NCBI GenBank assembly: GCA_902806575.1
Contig: CADCXD010000005.1
Coordinates: forward strand, 2,046,001 to 2,110,000
DNA from: Jackrogersella multiformis
Lineage: Eukaryota; Ascomycota; Sordariomycetes; Xylariales; Hypoxylaceae
Direction: 5' to 3'
Length of the DNA stretch: 64,000 nt
The position numbers and the translations under genes are program-made. Below the pieces are notes generated by a model. That model ran no database searches. It was not told where the DNA came from and was given only the letters and a program-made list of their open reading frames with translations. Positions 33,727-46,227 of this stretch are shown piece after piece; the first letter of the stretch is position 1, and each line of letters begins with the position of its first letter.

Positions 33727-35051
33727 ATGAGCCACGAGACCGTTGGCTCGCTCCTGGCCATCATCGCGAACTCGCTCAACGATGGCCTGCGCATCATGAT
33801 GTTCGCCGACAAGCGGGCTTGGGGATCCGACGAGTTCGAGCAGCTGCGGTTACTGGAGGAGACCCTCGACGAGGCTAAGAAGGATTTCCAGGAGTTGCCT
33901 GCGCTCGTGAACGGTCGGTTTTATTACGAGAACGATCGTATGAGTATGTATTCCTACTCTCTCTGTCTCTCACACACTCCCTTACCGAACCATTCACTTT
34001 ACCACTTATCTACGCTGTTCCTTAAAACCCGTTCCAGTCTACACTACCACCGTCCCTTTACCCGCCCGCCTCCCTGATAGAGAAGTTGACCCGACAAGCC
34101 CAATCCTAATTCTTTCTCTTTTCGCGAACGCGTACAGACGAGTCCCTCGAAGACCTGCGGATCCTGTGCACGCGCTTCGAGCTGCACGCGCGCACCTTCA
34201 AGGACTGGGTGCGCAGCCCGTCCGCCATCGACCCGGCCTGGGCGCGCGAGACCCTGGACCTGCGCCGCGACCTGCACCGCGCCCAGTGCCGCGCCGCCCG
34301 CCGCATCCACGCCGCCCAGCAGGTCCTATCCGCCACCGGCGCCGAGCGCTGCCGCTGCCTGGGCGCCCTGCTAGTATACCGCGTGCAGCAGCGGCGCGGC
34401 GTCGGCGTCGAGGAGGAGCGCTCGACCTGCGCGCAGACCGGCCGGTTCGAGAGGTTCGGCGAGGGCGGCGTCGCCTTCGTGTGCGATTTCTGCGACGGCT
34501 ATCTGGTTTGGGAGGACTTGCGCGCCGTGCCCACGACGAGGTTGGAGCAGCACCCCCAGCTGCAGCAACAGCCTACGCCTAACGATGGTGCGAGCAATAA
34601 CACCGACAGTGCCGCTGCCAACGAGCCTACCTCCGCGACGAGTACGACACCCGCCTCATCACCCGCTTCAGCCCCGGCACAAAATAACAATAACAACAAT
34701 AGTAATAATCGTGGTAGTCCCAACGGGGACAGCGACGGCGGGGCCTCGGCTGCCAGCACGAACTGGCAAGCGCGCGGGATAGCCATGTCGACGGGCGAAG
34801 CCAAGGCCGTGGTGTTCGCGCCGGTGGCCGTCGCCAACCACCTGCCGCCCGAGGCGGGCGAGTTCCTGTGCCGCGTGCTGTGCCCGCAGTGCGACGAGTA
34901 CTACTACGAGGAGCAGGGCGAGGACGAGATGGAGCGCGTGCGCTACGCCCAGGACGACCGCGGCCTCGACGGCGTCAAGGCCTTCCAGGAGCATCTCGAG
35001 TGGTCCCACGCTTCCATCGTGCCGGACACGTCGGGCTGCGGGGTTATGTGA
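33727..35051 (+). CDS. unrecognised protein with CxxC / C2H2-like putative zinc sites
   Basis: The exons are 33727-33943 and 34138-35051, giving 376 residues; the 194-nt intron restores the frame (ENDRMNESLEDLRIL). The N-terminal ~150 residues look helical and charged (EFEQLRLLEETLDEAKKDFQ). Two CxxC knuckles are visible: CDFC at 188-191 and CPQC at 320-323. The latter is followed by H357-x4-H362 (HLEWSH), a C-x2-C-x33-H-x4-H arrangement that resembles a C2H2 finger with a very long loop. Between them lies a low-complexity Asn/Ser/Thr/Ala linker (about residues 215-275). No signal or membrane segment. I cannot name the family. Exon 2 is very G+C-rich, so long shadow frames overlap it. Confidence 0.75.
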
Positions 35052-35796
35052 CGTGATGTGATAAGACGTGATGAGAAAAGAGACAGGAAGAGTGAGTGAA
35101 GGGGGAAGGGAAGGGGGGATGGAGGTAATTGAAAGAGAAAAGAACAGTCCAGGTGGGGAACTGTCCATTGCATCGCGGCGTTTTAGAGAACGGTTGTAGA
35201 TTGCTTGTCGGGAAGGCTATTTTGTCACAAAGAGCACAGGCGTTCGGGCGTCCACTGAAGAAGATGAAAAAGAAGAAGGGGGAGGACCCAAGATTATGGA
35301 TGTCCTACTAGACACGACATGACATGACACGGCACGGCACGGCTGCCCATCTAGATACATAGGTGTTTACCTTTATTTATAAAGGTCTGCCGGAGGAGAC
35401 GATTCCTCACCAAGGCATTAGCCATTTGGCATTTTACCAAACCAAGCACGGATAGTCGAGCAGATCCACGGCTGTGATCTGGACATCGGAGTAGAAGCGT
35501 GCGCCTCGTGGGGAGTTCGGCTACCGATGTCTATCTATGTAGATGCTGCTTCTGCTACTGCTATTGCTACTATGCAAGTTCAAATATTACACTTAAAGAT
35601 CGTCGAGCCCGTACCGTAGTCTTTCGCGTGATGTGATTAAGTATCTTCATGTGGATCAGTTATACATATGTATGTACACACAGTAGTCTCGACTAACTAC
35701 TCGCTGCTCTCCTTTCTCTCGCTGTCTCTCTATCTCTGCTCCCCCTATCGCTACCCCTATCCAGCCCTAAAGCACCTAACCTAAAGGCACCCGGCC
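35052..35796. other. intergenic between convergent genes
   Basis: 3' regions of the zinc-site gene (+) and SEC22 (-). It includes an ACATGACACGGCACGGCACGG short repeat around 35322-35341. I see no gene. Confidence 0.5.
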
Positions 35797-36773
35797 TCAG
35801 AAGAATCGCATCCAGACGAATACCAGGACGATGAGGAGGAGCACGGCGAAGGGGGCGTACTGCTTGACGAGCAGGTCCCAATTGATCTTGACGGCGGCCT
35901 TGCGGTACTTGCGGCTGTCGTCGCGGAGGCGGGAGCTCATCTCGCCCATGCGCTCGAGGCTGTCGCCGCGGTAGAGGAGGTCCTCGATGTTCTTGGTCAT
36001 GACCTGGGTGACGTCGCGCAGCTCGTCGTTGAGGCGGCCGAGGTTCTGGGAGGCGCGGGCGTCGGCGTAGAGCGCCTTGGTGCGGCCGATGAAGGTGTCG
36101 AACTCCATGTAGGCGTAGGGCCGCAGCGAGGGCGAGTGCAGCTGCGCCGCCGGGTACGACTGCGCGAATTCCGCCGACAGGTCCGACAGGTACGTGAAGG
36201 CCAGCTTGCGCGGGTACGACCGCTCGCTGATGCAGATGTAGACTACGTCGCTGGCGACGAGGTAGCTAGGATGCTGGTTAGCTTGGCTGTTGCTGCTGCG
36301 GCGGTGGTGGGGAGGGAAGGGGGGTTGGAAAGGCGGGTGGTGTAATGCGTATATGCAGATGGAGATGGAGATGGAGATATATAATATGTATATATATAGA
36401 CGGATATAGATATATAGATAGGGGCACCGCGCGTACTGTAATGTGAAGTTGCCGCTCTCGATGCTGGCTTGGGGTTCGGCGTTACGGTTTAGTCTTCGTA
36501 GTATGAGCTTCGTTTGCGACTTCACTTCGGCGAGGGAGGACTCTGCCTATAGGTGACGGGGTGTTAGTATAGGGCGCTTGGTTCGGTTTGCTTGTTGGAC
36601 GAAGGGATCTGCGGTATAGGGGGTGTTCGAGGCATACTTGTTCGTCGTCTACAGATGCGCAGAGCATCAAGCCTGGATCGGTGCTGTTAGTCTAGTCGTT
36701 GGTGTGAATATATTGGTCCTTAGGGTTGTCACGAACCATCGCCCAGACGAGCTATCTGCGTTGACCTGATCAT
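35797..36773 (-). CDS. sec22: Sec22-type R-SNARE
   Basis: The exons are 36773-36737, 36672-36638, 36546-36437 and 36265-35797, giving 216 residues. Sec22 is the v-SNARE for ER-Golgi transport in both directions. The two tiny first exons (37 and 35 nt) encode MIRSTQIARLGDGLMLCASVDDEQ, the start of the longin domain. SYPRKLAFTYLSDL follows. The SNARE helix includes NIEDLLYRGDSLERMGEMSS with the zero-layer Arg. The protein ends in a single transmembrane anchor (YAPFAVLLLIVLVFVWMRFF). All four exons join in frame and match the family's length of about 214. Intron 3 contains a GGAGAT/TATA repeat. Confidence 0.95.
36358..36380. repeat. (GGAGAT)n microsatellite inside SEC22 intron 3
   Basis: Three to four GGAGAT units followed by TATA-rich sequence, wholly within the intron between SEC22 exons 3 and 4. 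Confidence 0.8.
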
Positions 36774-37797
36774 CTTTCGAGTTTATAGCCGTCGGCGAGT
36801 ATTCTGTATGGGTGCGTATGCTTTCGATGAGTGCTCTGTAGCACTAGGAAGTGATGGTGTGCTTGATAGATAAATGTGACGATAATAGTGTACGTGTCTA
36901 AAAGGCGAGCTGTATATATGAGGTATGTATTGTAATAATTAATAGATTAGGTAGATCAAGATGCCTTGCTTTTGTGCTTTATTTCAAGTTTTCCAATTGT
37001 TTCTTTCATATGAACCAAGGGGTAGGTAGTTATTTTAGAGAAGTGATGCCGTGGTAAGTAATGGGTTGATCATCTTCGAATGTGCATCTCTAATAAATAA
37101 TAGTTTACAAAGCTTCAGTTGACAATTGAAAGTTGGTAGCAATGAAAGTTGGTACGTAGTAATGAAAGTATCTAGGTACCTACACTAGCAGACTACCTAG
37201 CTGCAACGCTAAGGAAATGCAAGGATAAGGGAAGGGATTGGGGAATTCGAAGGTGGGGCAGCAGATAACTGGGCACCGGGGCAAAGCTAAAGTCTAGACC
37301 TCCCAGGCTCTTATCGATACCTGCCTAGCTGACTAGGTACCTAGGTAGATATCTAGATCCACTTATCACCTATGATCAAGGCCGACTTGCCGATATTGCC
37401 CTTTTAGGATCATGCCGTACCTACCTAGGACTCACCTGGGCACTTATAACCCTCTCGCAGCCTTATATATATTAGAAACTGACAACTGACAAACACAAAA
37501 TAAACAACAACAATACCGGTGCCTGCTGTATCAAAGGCTTTTATCATAATTATCGATAGCGAGATTCCCAACTTATCGGTATCCCTATAAATTTATAAAT
37601 TTATCTACCTCCTTATATTATATTATACCAAGGAGTTATACCGACTCTCATGTAGCTTCTATGTCGTCCCTCATCCTCGTCCTTCCTGACTACATTTCCC
37701 CTGAAGTATTCAGGAGTTCTCTTCTTCATATTTAATTATCATCGTAAAACCTACACTCAGGCACTCTTTGACTTTGGCTATATTAAGCCATTTAAGT
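36774..37797. other. divergent intergenic SEC22/ASXH gene
   Basis: About 1 kb. CTAGGTACCTA motifs lie at 37168-37182 and 37333-37350. The stretch before 37798 is CT/TA-rich leader. No gene seen. Confidence 0.5.
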
Positions 37798-38987
37798 ATG
37801 CCTCCACGAAAGCACAATCACAGTGCGACCGCGGCAGAACCTTCCAGGAGATCAGCTAGGACATCAAAGAAATCTACCCATATTCGTAGCGACTGGTCCG
37901 AAGACGATGTTTCTTCTCAAAACTGGTCCCTCGGTGGGAATGTCTCGGACTCCACCGAAGGCAATAAACCTCGACGTGATGCTGTCGCTGATATGATCGC
38001 CGTCCGCACTAGCCGCGCCAAATCCTACACAAGCAGCCGCCCGTCAACCGCAAACAGTGATGCCGCCTCTCAGCCTAGAGTGGTTTCCACTCCCGTCACC
38101 AAGGAAGACATGAAGATGTTTGATGTCGGTGACGATCAGGAAGAAGACGAGCTCGCTGGCGAAGCACCGGCTTTGAAGAAACCCAAGTCTGCCATCAAGG
38201 AGACGCCTGCTAGCGCTCGGAAGAGCAGATCAAAGTACGACAACCCTGAGGAGATGCTAACCAACCCCCGAACACCCCTGGCTACTACCAAACTTCGAGT
38301 AAGTGAATATTTACACTCTCATTAAATCATTAAATCACCTATAAATAACCCTCGCCATCTTCTACTTTGCTCCCTCATACGCGCTAACCCCCCACCCAGG
38401 ACCTTCTCTGCAGCAGCAAGGCGTGGGACGTCCTAAGCCCGGAAGAGAGAGCTTCGGTGCTGGCCAAGTTCCCGGACGAGATAGAGGTGCTCGGCGCCGG
38501 AACGGAGGACGCGAGGCCGGACGTCGCCGCGCTTAGGAACAACGACAACTTCCGGCACGACGCGGCCCGGTACCAGGAGGACCTGGGCAAGGGCTGGCAC
38601 GACCCCGAGTGGATCCTCCAGGCCCTGGAGTCGCATAGGAAGCGCGACGTCGGCGCCTACAACGAGTACCTCTCCGCGCGCTTCGAGGAGGACTGGGGCA
38701 TGGCCATGCCGGGGCAGAAGAACGATGCCCCGACCGAGAAGGGGGATGCGGATGCGGGTGGGGACGCGGGCCCGGAGGTTCAAGAGCCGGAACAAGAAGG
38801 TGCAGGTCAGAAGGACGCAGGCGATCCCGATCCGGATGCTATGCAAGGCGTAGAGGAAACTTCTCAGGAAAACGAACAAAGTTCGCGAAAGGCGGTGGAG
38901 TTGGGAAAGGAAGGCGACGTTCAGATACATGGGCAGGAACATCCCCCGGACACGATGATGACTCAAGATGAAGAACCGCAACAGTAG
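37798..38987 (+). CDS. Asx homology (ASXH) domain protein
   Basis: The exons are 37798-38298 and 38400-38987, giving 362 residues. The first ~150 residues are basic, Ser/Thr-rich and disordered (MPPRKHNHS..., KSAIKETPASARKSRS), suggesting a nuclear protein. The segment bridging the splice, NPRTPLATTKLR then DLLCSSKAWDVLSPEERASV and LAKFPDE, fits the fungal ASXH/DEUBAD-like domain (PF13919). In animals this domain lets ASXL proteins activate the BAP1 deubiquitinase that acts on histone H2A. It is followed by RYQEDLGKGWHDPEWILQAL, and then an acidic Glu/Gln/Asp-rich tail. A fungal partner is not evident here. The 101-nt intron splits the domain at phase 0. Confidence 0.8.
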
Positions 38988-39731
38988 ACACCGATAGCTA
39001 AGACACTTAGGGGCCAATTAATGAGAGATGACTGATCATGATTATTGATTATAGACAGGCATATTTGGTTTAGCTCTTACAGTGCACGCCTGTCTTACTT
39101 ATCTAAATACACACCGACTACTGATTTATAGCTGGTAAGGAGTCGTAGCTATTCCTTAGACCGCTGCTTATGATTATTCCCTTATAGAATACCTAAGGTA
39201 TCACTCAACACACATGCAGCGCACAATTCACCTCCTTTCTCTCTCACCTTCCAGCTCTAATCCCACAACAACCCCGCTCCAGCCCTCGCCGTACTATCAT
39301 GATTGGCCCTCTTCGTCTCCGTCGGTTACGATCGTAGTAGCTTATCGCTCGGCCCGGTCTCTGAACATGAGCCCCTAACAAGGTGTATTAAGCCTCCATA
39401 GGCGTCTAGCAGGTCCGTTATCAACCCCTATATTTGCAAACCAAGTCACAGAGCCGAATCTGGCTATTCGTAAGACACTACACGCTCGGTAGGTTGAACA
39501 TACATGGTCCCTTCAGGGCCGGAGGGCAGGAAAGGTAAGGTAAAGTGAGTAAGTGTCCAAAGATCTCATGATCAGATATATTTTTAAAAAAAGGTCTAGT
39601 TTTTGTACATTGGTGTGCTTTGCCCGTGGCTCCCCTTCATGAACACACACGCGCCCCCTCACGCACACGCCACATACCTCCCATATGTTTTCTCCTGTTT
39701 TCTTCTATCCTCTCCTTTCCTCTCCTCCGTT
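38988..39731. other. intergenic between convergent genes
   Basis: 3' regions of the ASXH gene (+) and TRS120 (-). I see a CT-rich tract near 39690-39740 and no gene. Confidence 0.5.
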
Positions 39732-42700
39732 CTATTCCCTATCGCGCACGCTGACCCGGCAGGGCCGCCTCGAATGCCATATCCTCCTCTCCTTCGCGCC
39801 GAGCACGGCATCCATCATGACCTCCGTCTCGGACCTCTCTCTCCTCGGCGCCGCCGCGGGCTCCTTCGTGGGCGGGGGTTTCCACAGCTGGGTCTCCTCG
39901 ACCGAGGCCGAGATCTCGAACTCGCCGCGGCAGAGCGCCATGGCGCCGAGGACGACCGAGGCTGTGGACTTCGCCTCGACCAGGGGGAGGGTCTGCTGCA
40001 GCGTCCCGTTCCAGGTGAACTTGCGCGTGAAGTCGAGTGCCACGTTTGGGGGCCTGTGGCACAGGGACGGCATGAGCCGGAGGGTGGGGTAAATGGGGTC
40101 GTCCGTCCTGTTGGCGATGACGACCTTGATCTGCGCGAACTGATCCGTGTATATTTCGTTGCTCTTCCGTGAGGAACCCAGTGTTTGTGGATCCTCGATG
40201 GAAACGTCGATGCCCACCTCGTCGATCTTGATCGCCTCGATCATGCGGGGCGCGAGGCGGAGACCTCGTAGCTCGATTTTGCCCTCCCTAGCTGGCCCGG
40301 ACAGAGTCTTCCAAGAACCCGAGAGCTTTTCTAGTACCTTCTCTCGATACCAGAACGCCTCCCGGTTGCCTCGCTCGATGTCTGGGGTGATCTTGCTGCT
40401 ACTAACGACAAATTGCCGTTGCCGAGAAGGGTTCAGCGCCGGTATCGAGGCGTGCGGATCATCTAGATACACTCTTGGAACAGGGACGACGACGCGGTTC
40501 GTATTGCCTGGCAATATATGTTCTTTAATTGTGATGCCATTTTCGGATTTGAGAGAGACTTGCATATCACTTGGCCAGGCGTTCCGGAGATCTAGCAACA
40601 GCAGGCAGTGTTCTTCGTCAAATAGCGAAGACTCCGTTCCCACCTCCTCGGCGCCCAAACGAGCCCAGATAGGTTTAGGTACCTCGCCTGTAATAGGCAG
40701 AACATCCATTCTAGCAAGCTCTACACTGGCATTTACGGTGATTGTTAAATCGAGGCAGACTTGGCGTGTATGGAACTGGTCGGTGATCTCAGCTTGAGGC
40801 ACGCCAAGGTGCGCATAGTCAACCTGGATCGTCCCATTGGTGAGGCCAGGCTTCCCGAGAATCTCAAAATCAAAAGTAGCTGTGCCTCCTGGGGCGATGT
40901 ACCTCTTGGAGTCGTCAATCTTACGTAATCTCAAGGCTTGTTTCCTTGCGAGGACGAGCTCATACTCGTAGAGTTCTGCAGGCGTGGCGTCTCTACTCGT
41001 CAGAGCAGTTTGTAATGGACCTTGTGTCGAATCCTGAAACGAGAATAAGAGTAAATCCGCTGGTGTAGATGGTGAGAGGTTTTGAAGCGTCACGGAGAAA
41101 ACTTGCCGTTCGCCTTCTAGGATCATTACTGAGGATTGAAAGAGGCTTGAAGACTTGACGACGACAACAGGTTGGGCGGAGATAACATTCAGTCCAATGC
41201 TATCGGGTTTCAAAGCAGGTCCAGGGAAAGGTAATTTTTATTTTGCTCCAATGCGGCCAGCCCAATCCCCTTAATCTTAGTTTCCGTATCGGGAGCCCAC
41301 GGCTGGGGGAAGATGGGAAATCTCCTCTCTCGGCATCCGCGTACTTTCACTATAGCCCCGGTAATCTTCAAAGAACCTGCACCTTTCGGCGTCCCAGTGA
41401 GCTTCAGGATCTGTGTACGATACGGCCCTATTAGTGTGCTTGACATTGAAGATTCAAAATCGGCCCCTTCCGTATCCAGTTTGATACTTTCGATATCCAC
41501 GTCGATTTCATAAGGGTTCTGGAGCGTGATTCTGAAAGTTGCTGTTTCCCCCGCAACAAGTGTCCTCTCTATCGCTGCCTTCTCTGGTGCTCTTATGAAT
41601 GGATTATAGATAAAAGGGTTTACATCCTGCGATGTGCGCGCAGTAGTTACGCCTGGCAAAACGGTTTTAGAATGCGCTGTCGGTGTCTTGCTTGGCGATA
41701 AAGGATCCAGTGTGATCCCCCGAACGAGAAATTCGTCCCAGTATTCCGCAGACAAGTGTCCCAGACCTAATCTCTGCGACAGGCCAGACGTCTTTGAGAT
41801 ATTAGCTGCCAGCCTACTCTGCTCATCCCTCGATATCATGGGAGCTGCATCTTCCCGACGTGGCCCTGGTGCAACACCCCTCCCGGCAGTGCGTAATAGA
41901 TCGCTTGAAAACTTCAACACTCCATTGAAGTCTGGTAATGCCTCGGAGAAGTTGATACAGGCCCGCAGAATGTTGAGCTTGATGTTATCGATCCCGAACT
42001 GTCTGGCTGAGGACTGACTTTGAATCCTCGAAATGACTTTCTCATCTGTGTCACTCACCCGACGCAGATCATCAGAAGGCCCACGCACGGCATCATCGAA
42101 GCTGACTACCCCATAGATTTTACACAGCAACCCGAGAAACGCGTCAATGCCATGTTCTATATCTCCTTCGCCAAGCTCGAGGGCCCCTGCACCATTTCCA
42201 TGGCCGTTGATGGCATTGAGACCTATCAGACCGGCTGCTGGATGGATGCCGACTTCAGCGGCGCCTCGCGTCCTTGCTTCGACCAGTCCTCCGATTAATA
42301 CCGATACCAACTCCCGCACGACCATAGCCTTTTTTCTATGAAATCCTAATGAGCCAAGGACAGCCGAAATTCCGCTAAGAATGATTGCACGGTCTACAGT
42401 CGTGAGCAATTCGGACGTAGAGGATGGGAAAGCTTTGAGCAAAAGCGTCGCAATTTGAGCACGAGGAGGCGTGATTGTTAGGCGAGGCGATGTGTTGAGA
42501 ATTTTCGTAGGTAATTTACCGAGAACTATTCTTCCCATGGATTTCCTGTCTAGCTTGCCTTCACATAAATGAAGGCATGTAAGTAAGTGGGAGAATCGGA
42601 TAATAGATTCTGAAAGCGGTAGCGGAGGGAGTTGTTCGCCAGATATTCTTGAATATAATCCGACTATTCTTTCTAGAAGCTCTGGTAAAATGTTTTGGAG

Positions 42701-44134
42701 ATTCCGTAGATGCTTCGGTTGATTCGGATCCCCCTCTTCACCATCCGGCCCCTTTGATCCGCTGTGGATGCTCTTCTCACTCGTAGACAAGCATATCGTA
42801 GGTAGTTGAAACTCGACCCCAACCCAGCCAAGCAGAAGCAGACAAATTGTGATGAGTTCAAGTGCTTTGCCATGCCACAGATGGTCGTTGATAGACTTCG
42901 CAGCGGTTGCGCCGTCGATTAGCTCCTTTAGCGCGTCTGTCCATCGACCAGCCTGGAGATATAAAGACCCCACCAGGATCGTCGTTCGCCCTCGACCTTT
43001 ATTCCTGTATCTCTCGTTTATACTACCAGGCCCAAAGCCTTGCACTGAGACCTTGTCTTGGTTGGTAGGCCTCGTGCCTCCAGCAGAGCCTGGCCGAGAT
43101 GTCGGCGGTTCGGGGCTTGGCACATCGAGATTACTTTCGTTCGCGCTAGCAATATCATCAAATGTGGTTGGCGGGTTAGATAACCCACTGCGGACAGGAG
43201 TTGTAGGTCGTGCCGAGGGAGTCGAGCTATTGGAACCAAATGGGAGTGACTTGAAGGGGGCAGGCATTGACATGCGGACCTGACTTCTATCCCCGGCACC
43301 GCTACTAGATGCCGACCTCGTAATAGACGGCACGGCATATTGCGAGTTCCGTCGCGCTGCCGGGTTCGCATCATCGGAAGTCCAAGCAGAACTCCCATTC
43401 ATTCCCGGTCTCGCAGGAGCCTGGCCAGGGGAATCTATACCCGTCTTCCCCTCTAAGGACTTGGCAAGGGTCGTCATCTCTGCCAGCAGCAATGAAGATA
43501 TATCACACATTATAGTTTTTATCGTAGTTCTCTTCGAGTTCTCCACTGGCGGTATTGTTGTGATTCCTTCGGGGATTGGAATTTTATTATAGGTGTGCGA
43601 GGCGTAATCGAATATTAGCACCTGATGGGTGAGCATTTTCGGATGCGTGTCTCTTAACTCCTCAAGCTCTTGATACAGCGTCCTGATGTTCCTCTCTGCC
43701 ATGGTGGGCGCATAGCCGTTGGCCGACTGCCTCTTGTTAAATGCCACACTTTCGAGCTCTTTCCCATCGGCGATAGCAATAAGAGCAAGAGGTTCGCGGA
43801 ACAGCTCGAAGGGAGCTAGAGCGAGGTGTGACGGAGGCGGCACATGGGTGATTAGATCGTAGAACATGGCACCATCGGGGAAGGCGAGAGGAGAGAACAT
43901 ATCTAAAGAGAGGGGGGTCCATTAGTCTTAAGATGCTTTGCACATTCTGATACCGCAAAGCAGCTTACTCCGATTAGGTCGCCCATCGGCGGTAATATCG
44001 CGAAGATAGACGACATGTTCCTCGTTCAGTCTTTGGACGAAAGAGGAGAACCTGTCTCGCTTGATCTGGCCGAGAGGCAAGACTAATGCCCGTACCCTCG
44101 CCGGGGCGACGGGTAACATGGAGTCCAGGCTCAT
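39732..44134 (-). CDS. trs120: TRAPPII subunit Trs120/HypA, with an apparent frame break
   Basis: Exon 1 is 44134-43969, and the rest runs from 43902 to 39732 after a 67... bp-scale intron (GTAAGC...TTTAG, 43903-43968). About 1,440 residues in total. Trs120 (TRAPPC9; HypA in Aspergillus) belongs to the TRAPPII complex that activates Rab11-type GTPases at the late Golgi. VAPARVRALVLPLGQIKRDR, RFSSFVQRLNEEHVVYL, MFYDLITHVPPPSHLALAPF and the later SIGLNVISAQPVVVVKSS are typical. The coding frame shifts once: after LAALEQNK (about 41240) the frame would stop within 31 bp (the stop is at 41210-41212), while family-like sequence continues (LPFPGPALKPDSIGL) in the -1 frame from 41234. No GT donor is available to make an intron there. 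The shift sits in a T5 run (A5 on the coding strand); one more A would restore it. Sequencing error or a real mutation are both possible. Confidence 0.85.
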
Positions 44135-45024
44135 CCTAACATCTGCCTCGACTTTAGACTGACATGACAGAATAGCCGCATGCCTAAGGAACAAGGGATT
44201 GGGTATGGAGGAGTCGCGCGATTCGATCGATTATTCGACGAGCTTAGGGACGTCGCAAACGTGGTTCGGTATTGATCTTTAACATTTGTTAATTTCAGTG
44301 TCGAAATATCACGAGTCCGCAAATTGACATGTCAAGCGCACGAGCTTTGGAGTCATGCGCAAAGACGTAGATAATATGTTCAAGTGGGTGTAAATGCTGC
44401 TCGAAGAAAAGAATCTAAGAATGACGATGCGAAGCCTAAGTTCAAGCTCCTGAGCCTCGTGCGCCGCCGAAGATAACAGGCCAATCAAGGTTCAAGATTT
44501 CGGACAGGGGTGTTCCAGAAAGAGAAAGTGCCGTCCGAGCTACCGGGGTTGACAGTCATGTACCTAGGTACCCGGTACGATAGGTACCTTTAAAGGTACG
44601 AGAATCTAGGTCAGAGATGTAACGACCGTAGGCCAGGTGTAATTTCGAAATTGAGTTTTATCTTTCACTCGCAATTGAACCTTTTTGATGGGGATGCACC
44701 ATGTATCTAAGTAGTAAATTGAATAGGTAGGAACCTTTACACCTAGAAGTAGGGTTTATTTCATCTCGAAATAAGCATACCTTAGATACATATACCTAGG
44801 TACCCGCTAGTCGATGCCGGTAGTAATAGTTACACCCGGCGCATAGACAAATATACATCTATAAGAGCAATCACCTGTACATAACAAAGGCATGATTTCA
44901 CATTGTTCATATTAACTACCTACCTAGGTAGGTCGGTAGGTCGGTAGTGAGGTTGATGTTATTTACGAGTGAAATACCTACCTAGGTAGATACTTAGGTA
45001 CCTAGGTAGGTATATATATAAGTA
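44135..45024. other. intergenic with palindrome cluster
   Basis: About 0.9 kb. CCTAGGTACC-type palindromes are dense at 44559-44590, 44792-44806, 44915-44945 and 44975-45014, the last directly downstream of the dehydrogenase stop codon. No gene seen. Confidence 0.5.
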
Positions 45025-46227
45025 CTATGTCGATGCAGCGCTCGATGGGCCTCCCATTCCTTCGGCTTTCCATTCCGCCTTGACGTGACCTTCCGTGGCC
45101 TCATTCTTCAGCTCCGAGTCGAAAATATCAACAGCAACGCTTGCTTCAACAAAGTCTTCTAGCTCCTCGGTTACCGTTTTTAACTTCTCCTTTACGGCCT
45201 CGGCTCCCTCGAATCCCACAATGTGGCGCGCAGGCGGGTTCTCGTGTCCGCCAATAGCAGTAAGAGCATACACCGTCTCACCCACGAGGCGGTCCATCGA
45301 AGAAGTGGGAAGCTTGGGGTATCTCTGGATAATTTCCGTCTCTGAAGGCTCAAGCGCCGTCTCCGGATTTAAGTTCAGCACGTTTGTGAGCATGTCCCTG
45401 ACGCTCGGCGCCGGGTTATTCTCACTATCGTAATACGGTAGGGAAGGGGAGAAGACAATCTTGTTAGTCAAAGATTGAATCTCCTTGTGCGGCTGCACTA
45501 TTGTCACTTTGATATTGAACGGCGCAACCTCGTAGGCGAGCGAATCGCAAAATCCCTCAAGCGCCCAGGTCGCCGCCGTATATATAGGCATTCCGGGCGT
45601 GCCTATGTGCCCGCCGATGCTCGTAAGAATCATAATATGACCGGTGTGTTGCGCGCGAAACGTCGGGAGCGATGCTTTGATGAAGTTCACCTGGGAGAAA
45701 AAGATTGTCTCGAACTGGTCGCGTACGAGGTTCTGCGTCGCCGATGTGGTGGATAGCTCCTCCACAGTTCCGACAATTGCTGTTTGGAGACAATCATCTC
45801 GTAAGAATTCTGCTTTGCCCCGCGCGAGTGTGTATGTGGGTGGATGGATGGATGTGGGTTACGCGCGGAGAAGAAAAGCTCGCATACCTTCAGAAGTGCA
45901 ACACAGAAGGATATCTATGCGGCCAAACACATGCTTGGCCTCCGCCACAGCGGCACTGCATTGGCCCATAACGCGACCATCGCAACGTATGCTCCGAATA
46001 CGATCCTTCCAACCCTCCCGGTCCTTACGGTTGCTCTTACACTCGTTAACCAGCTCGCGAAACTCGGCGCTTCGATCGTCGTGATCAATTTCGTGCGGCG
46101 GCAGGCAGGCGACGACATAATCACCGTGTGTGAGCAATTGCCTTATCAATCGAACAGCCAGAGGCGTCAGTGACGAAGTTATGAACCATGTTCGCGGGGA
46201 GTTGTGTGTCGCTACAACACGATTCAT
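45025..46227 (-). CDS. degenerate short-chain dehydrogenase (SDR) homologue
   Basis: The exons are 46227-45888 and 45779-45025, giving 364 residues; the intron is 108 nt (GTATGC...AACAG). The fold order is that of classical SDRs: WFITSSLTPLAVRLIRQLL, then DILLCCTSE, then ILTSIGGHIGTPGMPIYTAA and TWALEGFCDSLAYEVAPFN. However, key residues are changed. The TGxxxGxG cofactor loop reads TSSLTPLA, the NAG motif reads CCT, and the catalytic YxxxK reads YTAAT, so Lys is Thr; the Ser and Tyr remain. An active dehydrogenase is therefore unlikely without experimental support. A C-terminal extension of roughly 110 residues exceeds the usual SDR length of about 250-280. The start ATG at 46227 is the first in frame. 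Confidence 0.78.

Noticed and set aside
41210..41260. A short intron to explain the TRS120 frame change
   Set aside because: There is no GT (or plausible GC) donor between LAALEQNK and the resumed frame, and the needed shift is a single base.
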